Below, one piece after another: positions 20,047-29,621 of a stretch of DNA of 64,000 bases. The notes beneath the pieces were generated by a model. That model did not search any database. It was not told the origin of the DNA and saw only the letters and a program-made list of their open reading frames with translations. This stretch comes from Pantoea sp. CCBC3-3-1. GTDB lineage: Bacteria; Pseudomonadota; Gammaproteobacteria; Enterobacterales; Enterobacteriaceae. Location: NCBI RefSeq assembly GCF_007981265.1, contig NZ_CP034363.1:3596001-3660000 (forward strand), given 5' to 3'. A program made the position numbers and the translations under genes. Every line of letters starts with the position of its first letter. The stretch's first letter is position 1.

Positions 20047-20417
20047 TTAAGCCTCTTTTTTGGCTTTATGACGAGCAAATGCGTGGCTAATTCCCCTTCG
20101 ATGATCCGAAACTGCTAAAACAAACTGTTGACCGCTTTCACTGTCAAGGATCTGAACAATGACATTATTATTTCCAAACCTGAGCGTTTTTGCAGGCGAA
20201 ATGGCGCCGTTACCCGAACGAGGGTTTAACTGACGCCGTGAAAATCGTTGTCCAGACGATACCCGCATCTTGCCCAATGGACGGTAATCTGCCAAACCGA
20301 CATGCTTTTCACCCGCGACAATCTCACCAAAACTCGCAACCAAATCTTTTCCAGGCAACGAATTTAATCTGTTTTTATCTTGAGTTTTTTCATTTTAGAA
20401 TCGGTCTCATCTCTCAT
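20047..20417 (-). pseudogene. Small gene interrupted by a one-base frameshift
   Basis: The ATG at 20417 follows GGAGGGG at ideal spacing, but its frame (MRDETDSKMKKLKIKTD) stops after 17 codons. The downstream frame, read from the same A6 run at 20385-20390 in the -1 phase, stays open for 115 codons to the stop at 20047. It has protein-like content (DLVASFGEIVAGEKHVGLAD, GISHAFARHKAKKEA) but has no ATG or GTG start and no ribosome site of its own. Adding one A to the run would give a single protein of about 123 residues. It may be a recent mutation, a sequence error, or a programmed frameshift. The downstream protein is basic and soluble, and I do not recognise its family. It lies between the convergent bcp and perM. 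Confidence 0.55.
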
Positions 20418-20494
20418 AATAAAGCCCCTCCGCAACTGTTCATTTAATCGGCACATACAACTGCTGCAATCCTGAGCAATACTTTTCTGTCAGG

Positions 20495-21556
20495 TCAGAG
20501 AGGTTTTGCCAGCTCGTCCGGCCAGGCATGCACGACGGCTTTGACCAGCGTTGCCAGCGGAATAGCGAAGAACACGCCCCAAAAGCCCCACAGGCCACCA
20601 AAAATCACCACCGAGAGGATAATCACCAGCGGATGCAAATTGACCGCTTCGGAAAACAGTACCGGCACTAAAATGTTGCCATCCAGTCCCTGAATAATCA
20701 GATAAACGATAATCATCGTCCAGAATTCGCTGCCCAGCCCCCACTGCGCCAGACCAACACCCACCACAGGTATCGTCACCGCCAGCGCGCCGACGTAAGG
20801 TATCAGTACCGATACACCAACCAGCACCGCCAGTAATAAAGCGTAATTCATGCCGATAGCGAGGAAACCTATCCAGCTGGCAATGCCGACCACGATCATC
20901 TCCAGCACTTTGCCACGGATATAGTTGGAAACCTGCTGATTCATCTCTTCCCACACCTGACCGGCCAGGCCGCGATTGCGCGGCAATACCTGACTGATAG
21001 CAGCAAGCATTTGCGCTTTGTCTTTTAGCAGGAAAAAGACCATCAGCGGCACCAGTACCAGATAGATTGCCAGCGTCATTAGGCCAACCAGCGATGCCAG
21101 CGAGTATTTGACCAGCTGATCGCCCATGCCGCTCAGACGCGCACGCAGATTTTCTACCACAATATCAACAATGCCCACGTCCATTAACGCAGGAAAGCGC
21201 TCCGGCAAACGCGTGGCAAAGTGATACAGGCTGGTCAGCATGGCGGGAAGTTCATGCGCGAGATTAATGCTTTGCTGCCAGGCAATCGGTGCGACGACCA
21301 AAATCAGCATCAGCACGATGGTGGCAAAAATAATCAGTACGATGGTAGTAGCCCAGGTGCGGGAACAGCCCAGACGCTCAAGACGCACCGTTGGCCACTC
21401 CAGCAGATAAGCGACCACCAGCGCGACCAGCAACGGCGCCAGCAGGCCATTAAAGAAGAAAAGAATACCGAAGGCGGCGAGAAGGATCGCCAGTAGTGCA
21501 ATAGCCTGGGGATCGCTGAACCGACGACGATACCACTGTAATAAAAGATCCAGCAT
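20495..21556 (-). CDS. perM: AI-2E family permease-like protein PerM
   Basis: The 353-residue inner-membrane protein has seven to eight predicted helices and belongs to the AI-2E/PerM transporter family (formerly YfgO). Typical features are the N-terminal pair of helices, a periplasmic helical stretch (LPERFPALMD), and the C-terminal block GMNYALLLAVLVGVSVLIPYVG with IQGLDGNILVPVLFS. The transported substrate is not established. AGGAAG precedes the ATG. In E. coli perM is adjacent and divergent to bepA; here two extra genes lie between them. Confidence 0.9.
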   Translation of the reverse strand: MLDLLLQWYRRRFSDPQAIALLAILLAAFGILFFFNGLLAPLLVALVVAYLLEWPTVRLERLGCSRTWATTIVLIIFATIVLMLILVVAPIAWQQSINLAHELPAMLTSLYHFATRLPERFPALMDVGIVDIVVENLRARLSGMGDQLVKYSLASLVGLMTLAIYLVLVPLMVFFLLKDKAQMLAAISQVLPRNRGLAGQVWEEMNQQVSNYIRGKVLEMIVVGIASWIGFLAIGMNYALLLAVLVGVSVLIPYVGALAVTIPVVGVGLAQWGLGSEFWTMIIVYLIIQGLDGNILVPVLFSEAVNLHPLVIILSVVIFGGLWGFWGVFFAIPLATLVKAVVHAWPDELAKPL

Positions 21557-21652
21557 GTCAAACTTCCTGGCTTTCTGAAGGAGCGGGAGAGTCTACATGA
21601 AACAGGCTGGCGCTGTCGCGTGAACCGGCTGCGGTCTGGCTCAGGCTGGAAA

Positions 21653-23254
21653 TCAACCTTGCTGACGAAGCTTTTCAGCCTGAATTTCATCCCGCTGCGG
21701 GCTAATTATCACCCGATTACGGCCCGCATTTTTAGCCGCGTAGAGCGCATCATCAGCCTGCTTGAACACGCGTTCGACAGAGGCGTTATCAGCAGCCCAC
21801 AGCGCAACGCCAATGGAAATGGTGACGTGGCCCACCAGCTCTTGCTCCTGCTGTTCGATTCTTTTGCGCACGCGTTCAGCAATCGCACCCGCCATATCGC
21901 GGTCTGCGCCAGGGAGGATCATCAAAAACTCTTCACCACCGTTACGACAAACCACATCCGTCTGCCGTGAGCTTTTGCCCAACTGCTGCGCCACGTTCTT
22001 AATCACGCTGTCGCCCACGTCATGGCCCCAGGTATCATTCACCCGTTTAAAATGGTCGATATCGAGCGCCAGCACCGCAAACGGTTGATTGGTAGCAATA
22101 AAATATTCCAGTACCGCGCTGAGGCCGCGTCGGTTAAGCAAAGACGTTAGCGGATCTGTTTGCACTTCAAACTTCAGCCGACCGATTTTATCCTGCAACA
22201 GGCCGATGCCGGTCAGCATTGCGGCTTTAATTTGACTGGCTTCGTAGTACCACGAACGGATATTGCCAATCTCCAGCGAAACGCCCAGCATATCCATCTG
22301 CGTCGCTTTACTGGCCAGCTGCCCCAGCGGTTTGGCAATCAATCGGGCAAGGAACCAGGCTAAAAATATCGTCAACAGTACCCAGGGAATGGAGCGCAGC
22401 AGAACTTTCAGCACCAGGCTGGTCAAAGGCACCAGCGTAGTCTGCGTCGGCTTCATCGCAACAATCATCCAGCCCGGCGTGGCAACCATGGCGTAGCCTG
22501 CCAGCATCGGTTCGCCATGCTGTTTTAACACCTGCTGATAACCATTATCTTTTTTACGATCGTCGCTGATTAACGGCTTAATCGTCTGCCCGATGAGCCT
22601 GCTGTTCTGGTGATAAAGCACCCGGTTGTCGCCGTCAACGACGTACAGCGACGAGCCGTCGCGATAAAACTGCTCGCCCAGCAATTCGTTAAGAATGCTT
22701 TTTTTCTTCAGGTAAATCGTGCCGCCAATAAAACCAAGGTAGTTGCCGTTTGCAGACCAGATATGGTAAGAAACAAACACCATCAGATTATTGGCGGCGG
22801 AAAGCGTGGCTTTACTGACCAGCGGCCGACGTTCCGCCAGTGCCTGACGCGTGGCGCTGGAGGTCAGATGCATCCCTTTAAGCATCAGTGATTCAGGCGA
22901 AATAGCTTTCAACCAACCGTTGGCATCGACAATCACTACCGAGTTGAAGCTGCGGGTCTGTTCACGCAGGCGATTCACTTCACGCAAGGTCAGAGCATCG
23001 TCATCCATACCCGAACTGATTTCTTTCGCACTCCAGGCAAGCTGCGACTCGGCCTGCTGGAAAAACATTTCCGTCGTGGAAGCCAGCTTGGTGGCATAGA
23101 CGCGGTTAGACTCCAACGTGTTATTAATCAGCACTTCCCGCTGTACCTGCGAACTGGCATAGAGCGAACTGGCTAATGTAATTACAATGCTGGCTATCAC
23201 TAATAAAGTAATAAGCGTTAGCAAGTCCGCCCTGAGTCTTTTTTGCCTCAGCAT
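21653..23254 (-). CDS. Membrane diguanylate cyclase with dCache-type sensor
   Basis: The 533-residue protein has TM1 (about 11-30), a periplasmic dCache/PAS-like ligand-binding domain (about 31-275), TM2 (IPWVLLTIFLAWFLARLI) and a C-terminal GGDEF domain. The active site reads GGEEF, a catalytically competent form, and an RxxD inhibitory site (RQTD) lies five residues before it, so the enzyme should make c-di-GMP with product inhibition. The ligand is unknown. The start was chosen at MLRQKRL after GAGG; an upstream ATG seven codons earlier lacks a ribosome site. It lies 96 bp upstream of perM on the same strand and is absent from the E. coli arrangement. Confidence 0.9.
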   Translation of the reverse strand: MLRQKRLRADLLTLITLLVIASIVITLASSLYASSQVQREVLINNTLESNRVYATKLASTTEMFFQQAESQLAWSAKEISSGMDDDALTLREVNRLREQTRSFNSVVIVDANGWLKAISPESLMLKGMHLTSSATRQALAERRPLVSKATLSAANNLMVFVSYHIWSANGNYLGFIGGTIYLKKKSILNELLGEQFYRDGSSLYVVDGDNRVLYHQNSRLIGQTIKPLISDDRKKDNGYQQVLKQHGEPMLAGYAMVATPGWMIVAMKPTQTTLVPLTSLVLKVLLRSIPWVLLTIFLAWFLARLIAKPLGQLASKATQMDMLGVSLEIGNIRSWYYEASQIKAAMLTGIGLLQDKIGRLKFEVQTDPLTSLLNRRGLSAVLEYFIATNQPFAVLALDIDHFKRVNDTWGHDVGDSVIKNVAQQLGKSSRQTDVVCRNGGEEFLMILPGADRDMAGAIAERVRKRIEQQEQELVGHVTISIGVALWAADNASVERVFKQADDALYAAKNAGRNRVIISPQRDEIQAEKLRQQG

Positions 23255-23470
23255 GGGCTTACCTCGAAGAAACATGTCATAGATGTCGCGTCTTATTTTT
23301 TTAGGTCTTATGGCGTCTCATGCCCTGGTGAAGCATGCGCTGATAGTACATCATCCCCCCTTCCCTCTTCGGCCATGTGCAGAAGAAGAGAACCGGCAGG
23401 CTGTGATCTACGTTATCGTCCATATGGCCAAAAACTTAAGGCAAACATTTCATTCTTCAGCAGGAAATTA

Positions 23471-23488
23471 AGCGGGCCAGCGCCCGCT
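23471..23488 (-). terminator. Terminator of the DsrE-like gene
   Basis: A 7-bp stem AGCGGGC / GCCCGCT with a four-base loop is followed by TTAATTTC on the minus strand, 23 bp past the stop codon. Confidence 0.65.
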
Positions 23489-23511
23489 ATGTTAAGAAAA
23501 CGTAAGGATTA

Positions 23512-24117
23512 TTACATGGCGAGAAAAGCGTAGCCTTGATTTTCCAGCGTTGCGACGGTTGTCGGGCTGGATAAAGCATGTGTAACAGAAGTATCGATCC
23601 AGTCATGATTAAAATGATGAAAAGCGACCGACTGATCGCAAACCGAGACGTCCACACCTTTCGCCCGCAGTTCATTAATCAGCTTCAGGTTCGGGTTATC
23701 AACACCATAAAACTTTTTGTATTGCGCATTCGTGAGCATGGCTGGCGTGCCATCACCCGTAACGGAAACCACGAATTTCAACTTATCCTGCGGGACACCG
23801 GCAGCAATATATAAATTAACCACGCGGGCAACCCGTTCAAGACCGAGGTTAGGCACGGTGGGGCCATTTTCCGCTTTGGTAATCTGGAAAACGACTTTAT
23901 TACTGTCTCCGCTTGCAGGCTTATAAGCGGCATCGGATTCGTAATGAATTTTGCCATACCCATCAATAGCGGGCGTTGTCCAGAATCCTTCAGGGTCGCT
24001 GGGCTGACTGCCAAAATGCTGGCTAAATTTATCGGCCAGATCGGGGGCTTTTGAAAAACTGGCTCCCACCAGGCCGGCTACAACAGCAATTAAAACGTAA
24101 GATAAAACAGGGCGCAT
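23512..24117 (-). CDS. DsrE-like protein with N-terminal signal or anchor
   Basis: The 201-residue protein starts with a hydrophobic export segment (LSYVLIAVVAGLVGASF), then a linker of about 60 residues, then a DsrE/DsrF-like domain: VVFQITKAE, the helix LERVARVVNLYIAAGV, LKFVVSVTGDGTPAML, and the ELRAKGVDVSVC segment carrying the conserved single cysteine. DsrE-fold proteins relay sulfur or act in redox, but the secreted single-domain forms have no proven role. AGAGGATT precedes the ATG. It is monocistronic with its own terminator and is a lineage-specific addition between perM and bepA. Confidence 0.78.
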   Translation of the reverse strand: MRPVLSYVLIAVVAGLVGASFSKAPDLADKFSQHFGSQPSDPEGFWTTPAIDGYGKIHYESDAAYKPASGDSNKVVFQITKAENGPTVPNLGLERVARVVNLYIAAGVPQDKLKFVVSVTGDGTPAMLTNAQYKKFYGVDNPNLKLINELRAKGVDVSVCDQSVAFHHFNHDWIDTSVTHALSSPTTVATLENQGYAFLAM

Positions 24118-24803
24118 AGAATCCTCTCTACCTTCATACTTGCGTCAGTGGCCTGACGTCAAAAAGGAAAATAAACGTAACGGTTAAGAAAACGAAAAGA
24201 GATATACCACAGTTAAAAATATAATTTCATCGAACAAATAATCGTAATGGCTGGTAGTGCCATTTTTTTGTTCGTCCAAATAAGTTTTCATTCTCATTTG
24301 CAAAATAAATAAGTGGGATTAGCGTGGCAATAAAGAGCCAGTATTAATCATGGCTTTAACTTTTAAAAGAAACAAAACTCCCTGAATTAACAGGCACCAC
24401 CTCAATCCTGATATTTTCCAGCCCCGTCAAACTGCCATTATTCTTTTATTTGTTGGTACGGTAGATTCTGTATAAATGTAACAAAAAGACGCTCGATCCT
24501 TGCGTAATGGTTTTGTTACAACACGATCAATTAACTTGTTTTTCGGACTATACCTAACCATTTACATACAAACTTCAATTTATTTGAGTAAACCTGACAA
24601 ATTTTAATTAAATAGCGCAGGATTGCTCACCCTGTAAGCGCAGTGTCTTTCAGTTTTTTTAAGTGAGTTACGCCCGGTTTCTTTCTGGCCTGATGAATAG
24701 CTGACGCGAGTCGTTTCCTTCCTCATTTCCTGTGGTTAAGATAGCCTGCGGTAAACATCCGGGATGCGGATCACCGCGAAGGATCAACGAGGACTTCATC
24801 AGA
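24118..24803. other. Long divergent intergenic region before bepA
   Basis: This 686-bp AT-rich stretch separates the DsrE-like gene and bepA and carries no convincing gene. It contains a CGTCAG/CTGACG inverted repeat near 24145, a 10-bp inverted repeat at 24477-24520 (entered separately), a TATAAAT box just before it, and a weak sigma-E-like pair (AACTT at 24571 and CCTGA at 24593, 17 bases apart) upstream of bepA, which is sigma-E controlled in E. coli. Confidence 0.5.
24477..24520. repeat. Perfect 10-bp inverted repeat upstream of bepA
   Basis: TGTAACAAAA at 24477-24486 is the exact reverse complement of TTTTGTTACA at 24511-24520, with a 24-bp spacer. The two arms are about three helical turns apart centre to centre (34 bp), which would suit a dimeric or looping DNA-binding protein. 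The protein is not identified. Confidence 0.6.
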
Positions 24804-26273
24804 ATGGGATTCAGTATGATTAACCGATTGAAGCACTGCGCGCTGGCATCAATGATCGCTGCACTGGCGGCAACCTCATTTTCCGTCGCAGCGGACGTCA
24901 GCGATATGTTACCGGATATCGGTACGACCGCCGGTAATACGCTCTCTATTAATCAGGAACTGGCGATGGGTGATTTCTATGTGCGCCAGCTACGCGCCAG
25001 TGCGCCCCTGATCAACGATCCCCTGCTGAATGACTATGTGAATCAGCTCGGCCAGCGGCTGGTTACGCATGCCTGGTCGGTGAAAACGCCTTTTCATTTT
25101 TATCTCGTCAGCAATGATGAAATTAACGCCTTCGCTTTTTTTGGCGGCAATGTGGTGCTGCACTCCGCGCTCTTTCGCTATACCGATAATGAAAGCCAGC
25201 TGGCTTCGGTTATGGCTCATGAAATCTCCCACGTTACGCAGCGCCATCTGGCACGCGCGATGGAAGAGCAACAGCGCAATGCACCACTCACCTGGGTTGG
25301 GGCTTTAGGCTCCATTTTACTGGCGATGGCTAACCCGCAGGCGGGAATGGCTGCCCTGAGCGGTACGCTGGCCGGTACGCAACAGGGCATTATCAGCTTT
25401 ACTCAGCAAAACGAGCAGGAAGCGGACCGTATTGGTATTCAGGTGCTTCAGCGTGCCGGATTTGATCCCCAGGCCATGCCGAACTTTCTGCAAAAACTGG
25501 CGGATCAGTCGCGCTTTTCCTCCAAACCGCCGGAAATTTTGCTCACCCATCCCCTTCCCGACAGCCGCCTTTCCGATGCCCGCAACCGTGCTAACCAGAT
25601 GAAAGCGGTCGTGGTGCAGTCTTCGCAAGACTTTTACATGGCAAAAGTGCGCATACTTGGGATGTACGCCACAGGACAAAATCAGCTTACTGACGATCTG
25701 CTTGATACACTTAGTAAGGGCAATACGCGTGAACAGGCCGCCGCTCAGTACGGCAAAGCCGTGCAGTTTTTACAGGCGAAAAGCTTTGAGAATGCCCGAC
25801 GCATTATTGCGCCGCTGCTGGCTAAACAACCCGGCAATGTCTGGTATCTGGATATTATGACGGATATCGACATCGGCCTGAACCAGCCTCAGCGCGCCGT
25901 AGCGCTGTTGCAGGGCGCTCAGGCAAGCGGTAGCCCGGTTGTGCAGCTGAACCTGGCGAACGCCTTTGTTGAAGCCAAACAGCCGGCGAATGCCAGTAAA
26001 GTGCTTTACCGTTATACCTGGGCGCACAAAGATGACCCTAACGGCTGGGATCTGCTGGCTAAAGCCTCTGCCGATCAGGGGCTAAGCGATGAAGAACAGG
26101 CGGCACGTGCCGAAAGTCTGGCGTTGAATGGCCAGTTGGATCAGGCGATCCGCAGCCTGAGCAGCGCCAGCGCGTCGGTGCCGTTGGGTAGCCTTAAACA
26201 GGCGCGGTATGATGCGCGGATTGACCAGCTGCGTCAGTTACAGCAGCGTTTCCATCAATATCAGAAAAAATAG
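24804..26273 (+). CDS. bepA: Beta-barrel assembly-enhancing protease BepA
   Basis: The 489-residue periplasmic M48 metalloprotease and chaperone promotes LptD maturation and degrades stalled outer-membrane proteins at the BAM complex. It has a signal peptide ([17 protein letters not shown]), the zinc motif HEISH at 139-143, the third ligand in NEQEADRIG, the regulatory histidine in [10 protein letters not shown], and a C-terminal TPR domain (about 310-489). The start was set at [10 protein letters not shown] by comparison with E. coli length (487); MINRLK four codons later is equally possible. An in-frame ATG-like start further upstream (24732) would disrupt the signal peptide. yfgD follows 11 bp later. 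Confidence 0.95.
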   Translation: MGFSMINRLKHCALASMIAALAATSFSVAADVSDMLPDIGTTAGNTLSINQELAMGDFYVRQLRASAPLINDPLLNDYVNQLGQRLVTHAWSVKTPFHFYLVSNDEINAFAFFGGNVVLHSALFRYTDNESQLASVMAHEISHVTQRHLARAMEEQQRNAPLTWVGALGSILLAMANPQAGMAALSGTLAGTQQGIISFTQQNEQEADRIGIQVLQRAGFDPQAMPNFLQKLADQSRFSSKPPEILLTHPLPDSRLSDARNRANQMKAVVVQSSQDFYMAKVRILGMYATGQNQLTDDLLDTLSKGNTREQAAAQYGKAVQFLQAKSFENARRIIAPLLAKQPGNVWYLDIMTDIDIGLNQPQRAVALLQGAQASGSPVVQLNLANAFVEAKQPANASKVLYRYTWAHKDDPNGWDLLAKASADQGLSDEEQAARAESLALNGQLDQAIRSLSSASASVPLGSLKQARYDARIDQLRQLQQRFHQYQKK

Positions 26274-26284
26274 AGAGGTGAATG

Positions 26285-26656
26285 ATGTCCGATATCCTGA
26301 TCTATCATAACCCACGCTGCTCCAAGAGCCGCGAAACGTTACAGCTCCTGCAAGCACAGGGAATTACCCCTGAAATCGTACTCTATCTGGAGGATCCCCC
26401 GCCTGTCAGCACGCTGAAAACGCTCCTGGCGAAGCTGGAATTCACCACCGCCCGGGAGCTGATGCGTCAGCAGGAAGATGTTTATAAGCAGCTGAATCTG
26501 GATGATGAAACCTTAAGCGAGGAGCAGCTACTGCAAATCATGGCCGATAATCCGAAGCTAATTGAGCGACCTATTGTCATTGCCTATGGCAGAGCGCGTC
26601 TGGGGCGACCGCCGGCGCAGGTGCTGGAGATCCTGACCACCGCTAAGGCATACTAA
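26285..26656 (+). CDS. yfgD: ArsC-family arsenate reductase-like protein YfgD
   Basis: The 123-residue ArsC-family protein has the catalytic cysteine in YHNPRCSKSRETL and the arginine/proline motif LIERPIVI and RLGRPPAQVLEIL. It keeps more of the ArsC active site than YffB (10-residue CSKSR loop), so glutaredoxin-linked arsenate reduction is plausible, though it is not part of an ars operon. It sits 11 bp after bepA, as in E. coli. GAGGTGA overlaps two consecutive ATGs; the second was used because the spacing is better. Confidence 0.9.
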   Translation: MSDILIYHNPRCSKSRETLQLLQAQGITPEIVLYLEDPPPVSTLKTLLAKLEFTTARELMRQQEDVYKQLNLDDETLSEEQLLQIMADNPKLIERPIVIAYGRARLGRPPAQVLEILTTAKAY

Positions 26657-26711
26657 AACATGCAGAAAAGAGTAAATGTTTTACGTGATGCCAGTGGCTT
26701 TATGCCGCTAT

Positions 26712-27413
26712 TTACAGGCCCAGCGCTTCCTTCACAAACGGAATAGTGAGCTTGCGCTGGGCGCTGATGGAAGCGCGATCCAGCTTGTCGAGCGTGACGA
26801 ACAGCGTACGCATTTCACGATCCAGCCTTTTTAGCAGAAAACGTCCCACGTCCTCAGGAAGTTCAAAACCTCGCAATTTTGCGCGCAACTGCATTGCCTG
26901 AAGTTTGTCTTCGTCGGATAACGGTTGCAGCCGATAGATTTGTCCCCAGTCGAGGCGGGAAGCGAGATCCGGTAGCTTTAAATTCAGCTGACGGGGTGGA
27001 CGATCGCCCGTGATCAGCAGACGCGTTTTACCGGTTTCCAGAATGCGGTTATAGAGATCGAAGATCGCCATTTCCCAGGGCTCATCGCCTGCAATGCATT
27101 CAATATTATCAATGCAGATCAGCGCCAGCTGTTCCATTCCATCCAGCACCTCTGGCACAAACCAGGTGCGCTTATCCAGCGGCACGTAACCTACTGCTTC
27201 ACCGCGAGCGGACAGCTGTGCGCAGGCAGCATGCAGCAGATGGCTGCGGCCGCCGCCTTCCCGTGACCAGAAATAGAAATAGCTGCCGTGCTCCTGTTGC
27301 AGCGCACTTTGCAGCGCAGCAATCAGCGACGGATTTTCCCCTGGCCAGAAGCTGGCGAAGGTTTCATCGTCGGGCAAGTAGAGTGGCAAAGAGAGCTGTG
27401 CCGGCGTATTCAG
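26712..27413 (-). CDS. hda: DnaA regulatory inactivator Hda (CTG start)
   Basis: The 233-residue AAA+ protein works with the DNA-loaded sliding clamp to trigger DnaA-ATP hydrolysis after initiation. The clamp-binding motif QLSLPL lies at residues 5-10, and the Walker A region is the degenerate [10 protein letters not shown] followed by Walker B LICIDNIE and the arginine finger region in LASRLDWG. Frame and ribosome-site geometry favour CTG (27413-27411) as start: GAGG lies five bases before it. E. coli Hda is also reported to start at CTG. A GTG at 27419 overlaps the ribosome-binding site itself. Confidence 0.93.
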   Translation of the reverse strand: MNTPAQLSLPLYLPDDETFASFWPGENPSLIAALQSALQQEHGSYFYFWSREGGGRSHLLHAACAQLSARGEAVGYVPLDKRTWFVPEVLDGMEQLALICIDNIECIAGDEPWEMAIFDLYNRILETGKTRLLITGDRPPRQLNLKLPDLASRLDWGQIYRLQPLSDEDKLQAMQLRAKLRGFELPEDVGRFLLKRLDREMRTLFVTLDKLDRASISAQRKLTIPFVKEALGL

Positions 27414-27480
27414 AAGCACCTCAGTATCGATCGGGCAAAATCCGGCTGAAGTTTATCACAACTCTGCAAGGATTATGAAA

Positions 27481-27500
27481 CGGGCAGCCGCAGCTGCCCG
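27481..27500 (-). terminator. Hairpin downstream of uraA
   Basis: An 8-bp perfect stem CGGGCAGC / GCTGCCCG with a CGCA loop begins 4 bp past the uraA stop. On the minus strand only TTTCATAAT follows, so it is a moderate terminator. Confidence 0.6.
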
Positions 27501-27504
27501 AAAC

Positions 27505-28782
27505 TTAATCGCGATCTTCAGGCTCGAGGATCACCTCTTCCGGGCGGATCAGGCTAATGACTTTAAAAATCAGGCTCAGCGCGATACCCACGATAGTCGC
27601 CAGCGCCATGCCTTTCAGTTCGGCCGCGCCGATATGAACCGTGGCGCCGCTGACGCCAATTATCAGGATCACCGAGGTCAGGATCAGGTTTTGCGCCTTG
27701 TTGTAATCGACTTTCGATTCGATCAGCACGCGGATCCCTGAAGCGCCAATCACGCCATAAAGCAGCAGCGATACGCCGCCCATCACCGGCACCGGCACCG
27801 CCTGAATTGCCGCAGCCAGCTTGCCGACGCACGACAGCAAAACGGCCAGAATGGCCGCGCCACCAATCACCCAGGTACTGTAAACACGGGTGATTGCCAT
27901 TACGCCGATGTTTTCGCCATAGGTAGTATTTGGCGTGGAGCCGAAAAAGCCTGAAAATACGGTAGAAATGCCGTTAGCAAACATCGAACGGTGCAGACCC
28001 GGATCTTTTAGCAGGTCTTTTTTAACAATATTTGCCGTCACCACCAGATGGCCAACATGCTCGGCAATCACCACCAGCGCGGCAGGTAAAATTGTCAGCA
28101 TGGCCGCCCATTCGAAGCGCGGCGTATAAAAGGTCGGTAAGGCAAACCAGGGCGCGGCTTCAACCGTCGACCAGTTGACGATCCCCATGAAGTAAGAGAG
28201 CGCATACCCCACCAACACCCCGACCAAAATGGGAATAATGGCCAGGAAGCCGCGAAACAGCACCGAGCCAAATACCGTTACCGCCAGCGTCACCATGGAA
28301 ATCAGGATCGTTTTACCGTCGACGGACGCGCCGTTTGCCGGCAGCAGCCCGGCCATATTCGCCGCCACGCCAGCCAGCTCCAGACCAATGACGGCCACAA
28401 TGGCACCCATTGCCGCAGGTGGAAACATCACGTCCAGCCAGCCAGTACCGGCTTTTTTAACAATCAGCGCCACCAGGCAGAACAGCACGCCGCACAAAAT
28501 AAAGCCACCCAGCGCCACTTCATAACCCAGCGGCAACAGCAGCAGTACCGGTGAGATAAAAGCAAAGCTCGATCCCAGATAAGCGGGGATTTTTCCTTTA
28601 CAGATAAATAAATACAGCAGCGTGCCGAGGCCGTTAAACAGCAGCACCGTCGCCGGGTTAATATGGAAAAGGATAGGAACCAGCACCGTCGCGCCAAACA
28701 TGGCGAACAGATGCTGGAAGCTGAGTGGAATAGTTTGCAGCAGCGGTGGCCGCTCGCTTACGCCTATCGCGCGACGCGTCAT
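27505..28782 (-). CDS. uraA: Uracil:proton symporter UraA
   Basis: The 425-residue NCS2 nucleobase transporter has 14 predicted membrane segments. The family signature appears in FPPAAMGAIVAVIGLELAG, GLHRSMFANGISTVFSGFFG and TTYGENIGVMAITRVYS, where the two glutamates that bind uracil and carry the proton lie (AEHVGHL and YGENIG). It imports uracil for Upp. It follows upp on the same strand across a terminator-like hairpin, so its expression may be set below that of upp. Starts at ATG with a weak ribosome site. Confidence 0.95.
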   Translation of the reverse strand: MTRRAIGVSERPPLLQTIPLSFQHLFAMFGATVLVPILFHINPATVLLFNGLGTLLYLFICKGKIPAYLGSSFAFISPVLLLLPLGYEVALGGFILCGVLFCLVALIVKKAGTGWLDVMFPPAAMGAIVAVIGLELAGVAANMAGLLPANGASVDGKTILISMVTLAVTVFGSVLFRGFLAIIPILVGVLVGYALSYFMGIVNWSTVEAAPWFALPTFYTPRFEWAAMLTILPAALVVIAEHVGHLVVTANIVKKDLLKDPGLHRSMFANGISTVFSGFFGSTPNTTYGENIGVMAITRVYSTWVIGGAAILAVLLSCVGKLAAAIQAVPVPVMGGVSLLLYGVIGASGIRVLIESKVDYNKAQNLILTSVILIIGVSGATVHIGAAELKGMALATIVGIALSLIFKVISLIRPEEVILEPEDRD

Positions 28783-28803
28783 AGTAATACCCTTTTTCAG
28801 ACA

Positions 28804-28827
28804 ATAAAAAACCGACTCTCTGGTCGG
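28804..28827 (-). terminator. Intercistronic terminator/attenuator between upp and uraA
   Basis: A CCGAC / GTCGG stem with a six-base loop is followed on the minus strand by TTTTTTATT. It begins 9 bp past the upp stop and ends 22 bp before uraA, so some transcripts should end here. Confidence 0.75.
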
Positions 28828-28835
28828 CTTAACGC

Positions 28836-29462
28836 TTATTTCGTACCGAAGATCTTATCGCCTGCGTCGCCGAGGCCAGGAATGATATATCCTTTTTCGT
28901 TCAGCCCCTGATCGACTGATGCGGTGTACAGCTCAACGTCCGGGTGCGCTTTTTCCAGGGCGGCAATCCCTTCCGGCGCGGCAACCAGCACCAGCACTTT
29001 GATGCTGCTACAGCCCGCTTTTTTCAGCAGATCGATAGTGGCGATCATCGACCCCCCGGTCGCCAGCATCGGGTCAACGACCAGCGCCATGCGTTCTTCA
29101 ATGTTTGAAACCAGCTTCTGGAAATACGGCACGGGCTCCAGCGTTTCTTCATCACGGTAAACGCCGACGACGCTGATACGAGCGCTTGGCACGTGCTCCA
29201 GCACGCCTTCCATCATACCCAGACCGGCACGCAGGATGGGTACGACGGTAATTTTCTTACCTTTGATCTGATCGATTTCCACCGGGCCATTCCAGCCCTC
29301 AATGGTCACTTTTTCCGTTTCTAAATCCGAGGTCGCCTCGTAAGTCAGCAGGCTACCTACTTCTGAAGCCAGCTCACGAAAGCGTTTAGTACTGACATCC
29401 TGCTCACGCATCAGACCCAGTTTATGTTTGACCAATGGGTGTTTAACTTCCACGATCTTCAT
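28836..29462 (-). CDS. upp: Uracil phosphoribosyltransferase Upp
   Basis: The 208-residue enzyme makes UMP from uracil and PRPP. The PRPP-binding motif [12 protein letters not shown] and the uracil-binding C-terminal [17 protein letters not shown] are intact, and the length is equal to E. coli Upp. GGGAGAAC precedes the ATG. It is first in upp-uraA and divergent from purMN; a PurR box lies 160 bp away in the shared spacer. Confidence 0.97.
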   Translation of the reverse strand: MKIVEVKHPLVKHKLGLMREQDVSTKRFRELASEVGSLLTYEATSDLETEKVTIEGWNGPVEIDQIKGKKITVVPILRAGLGMMEGVLEHVPSARISVVGVYRDEETLEPVPYFQKLVSNIEERMALVVDPMLATGGSMIATIDLLKKAGCSSIKVLVLVAAPEGIAALEKAHPDVELYTASVDQGLNEKGYIIPGLGDAGDKIFGTK

Positions 29463-29621
29463 TGTTGTTCTCCCGGAAAATATTGCTAAAAAAAAATCGC
29501 GGGATTATAGCGCCATTCCGGCGCTGCAACCTACCATTTAATCCAGGTTTTAAAACATCACACACGCTCCTGTAAGAATTGGCTAAAATTTAGCTATCCG
29601 CAATGTCACGGAAGATGAGGC

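Noticed and set aside
26654..26683. 8-bp A/T-rich inverted repeat after yfgD as a terminator
   Set aside because: The stem TAAAACAT/ATGTTTTA has a 14-base loop and no GC clamp, so it would be unstable.
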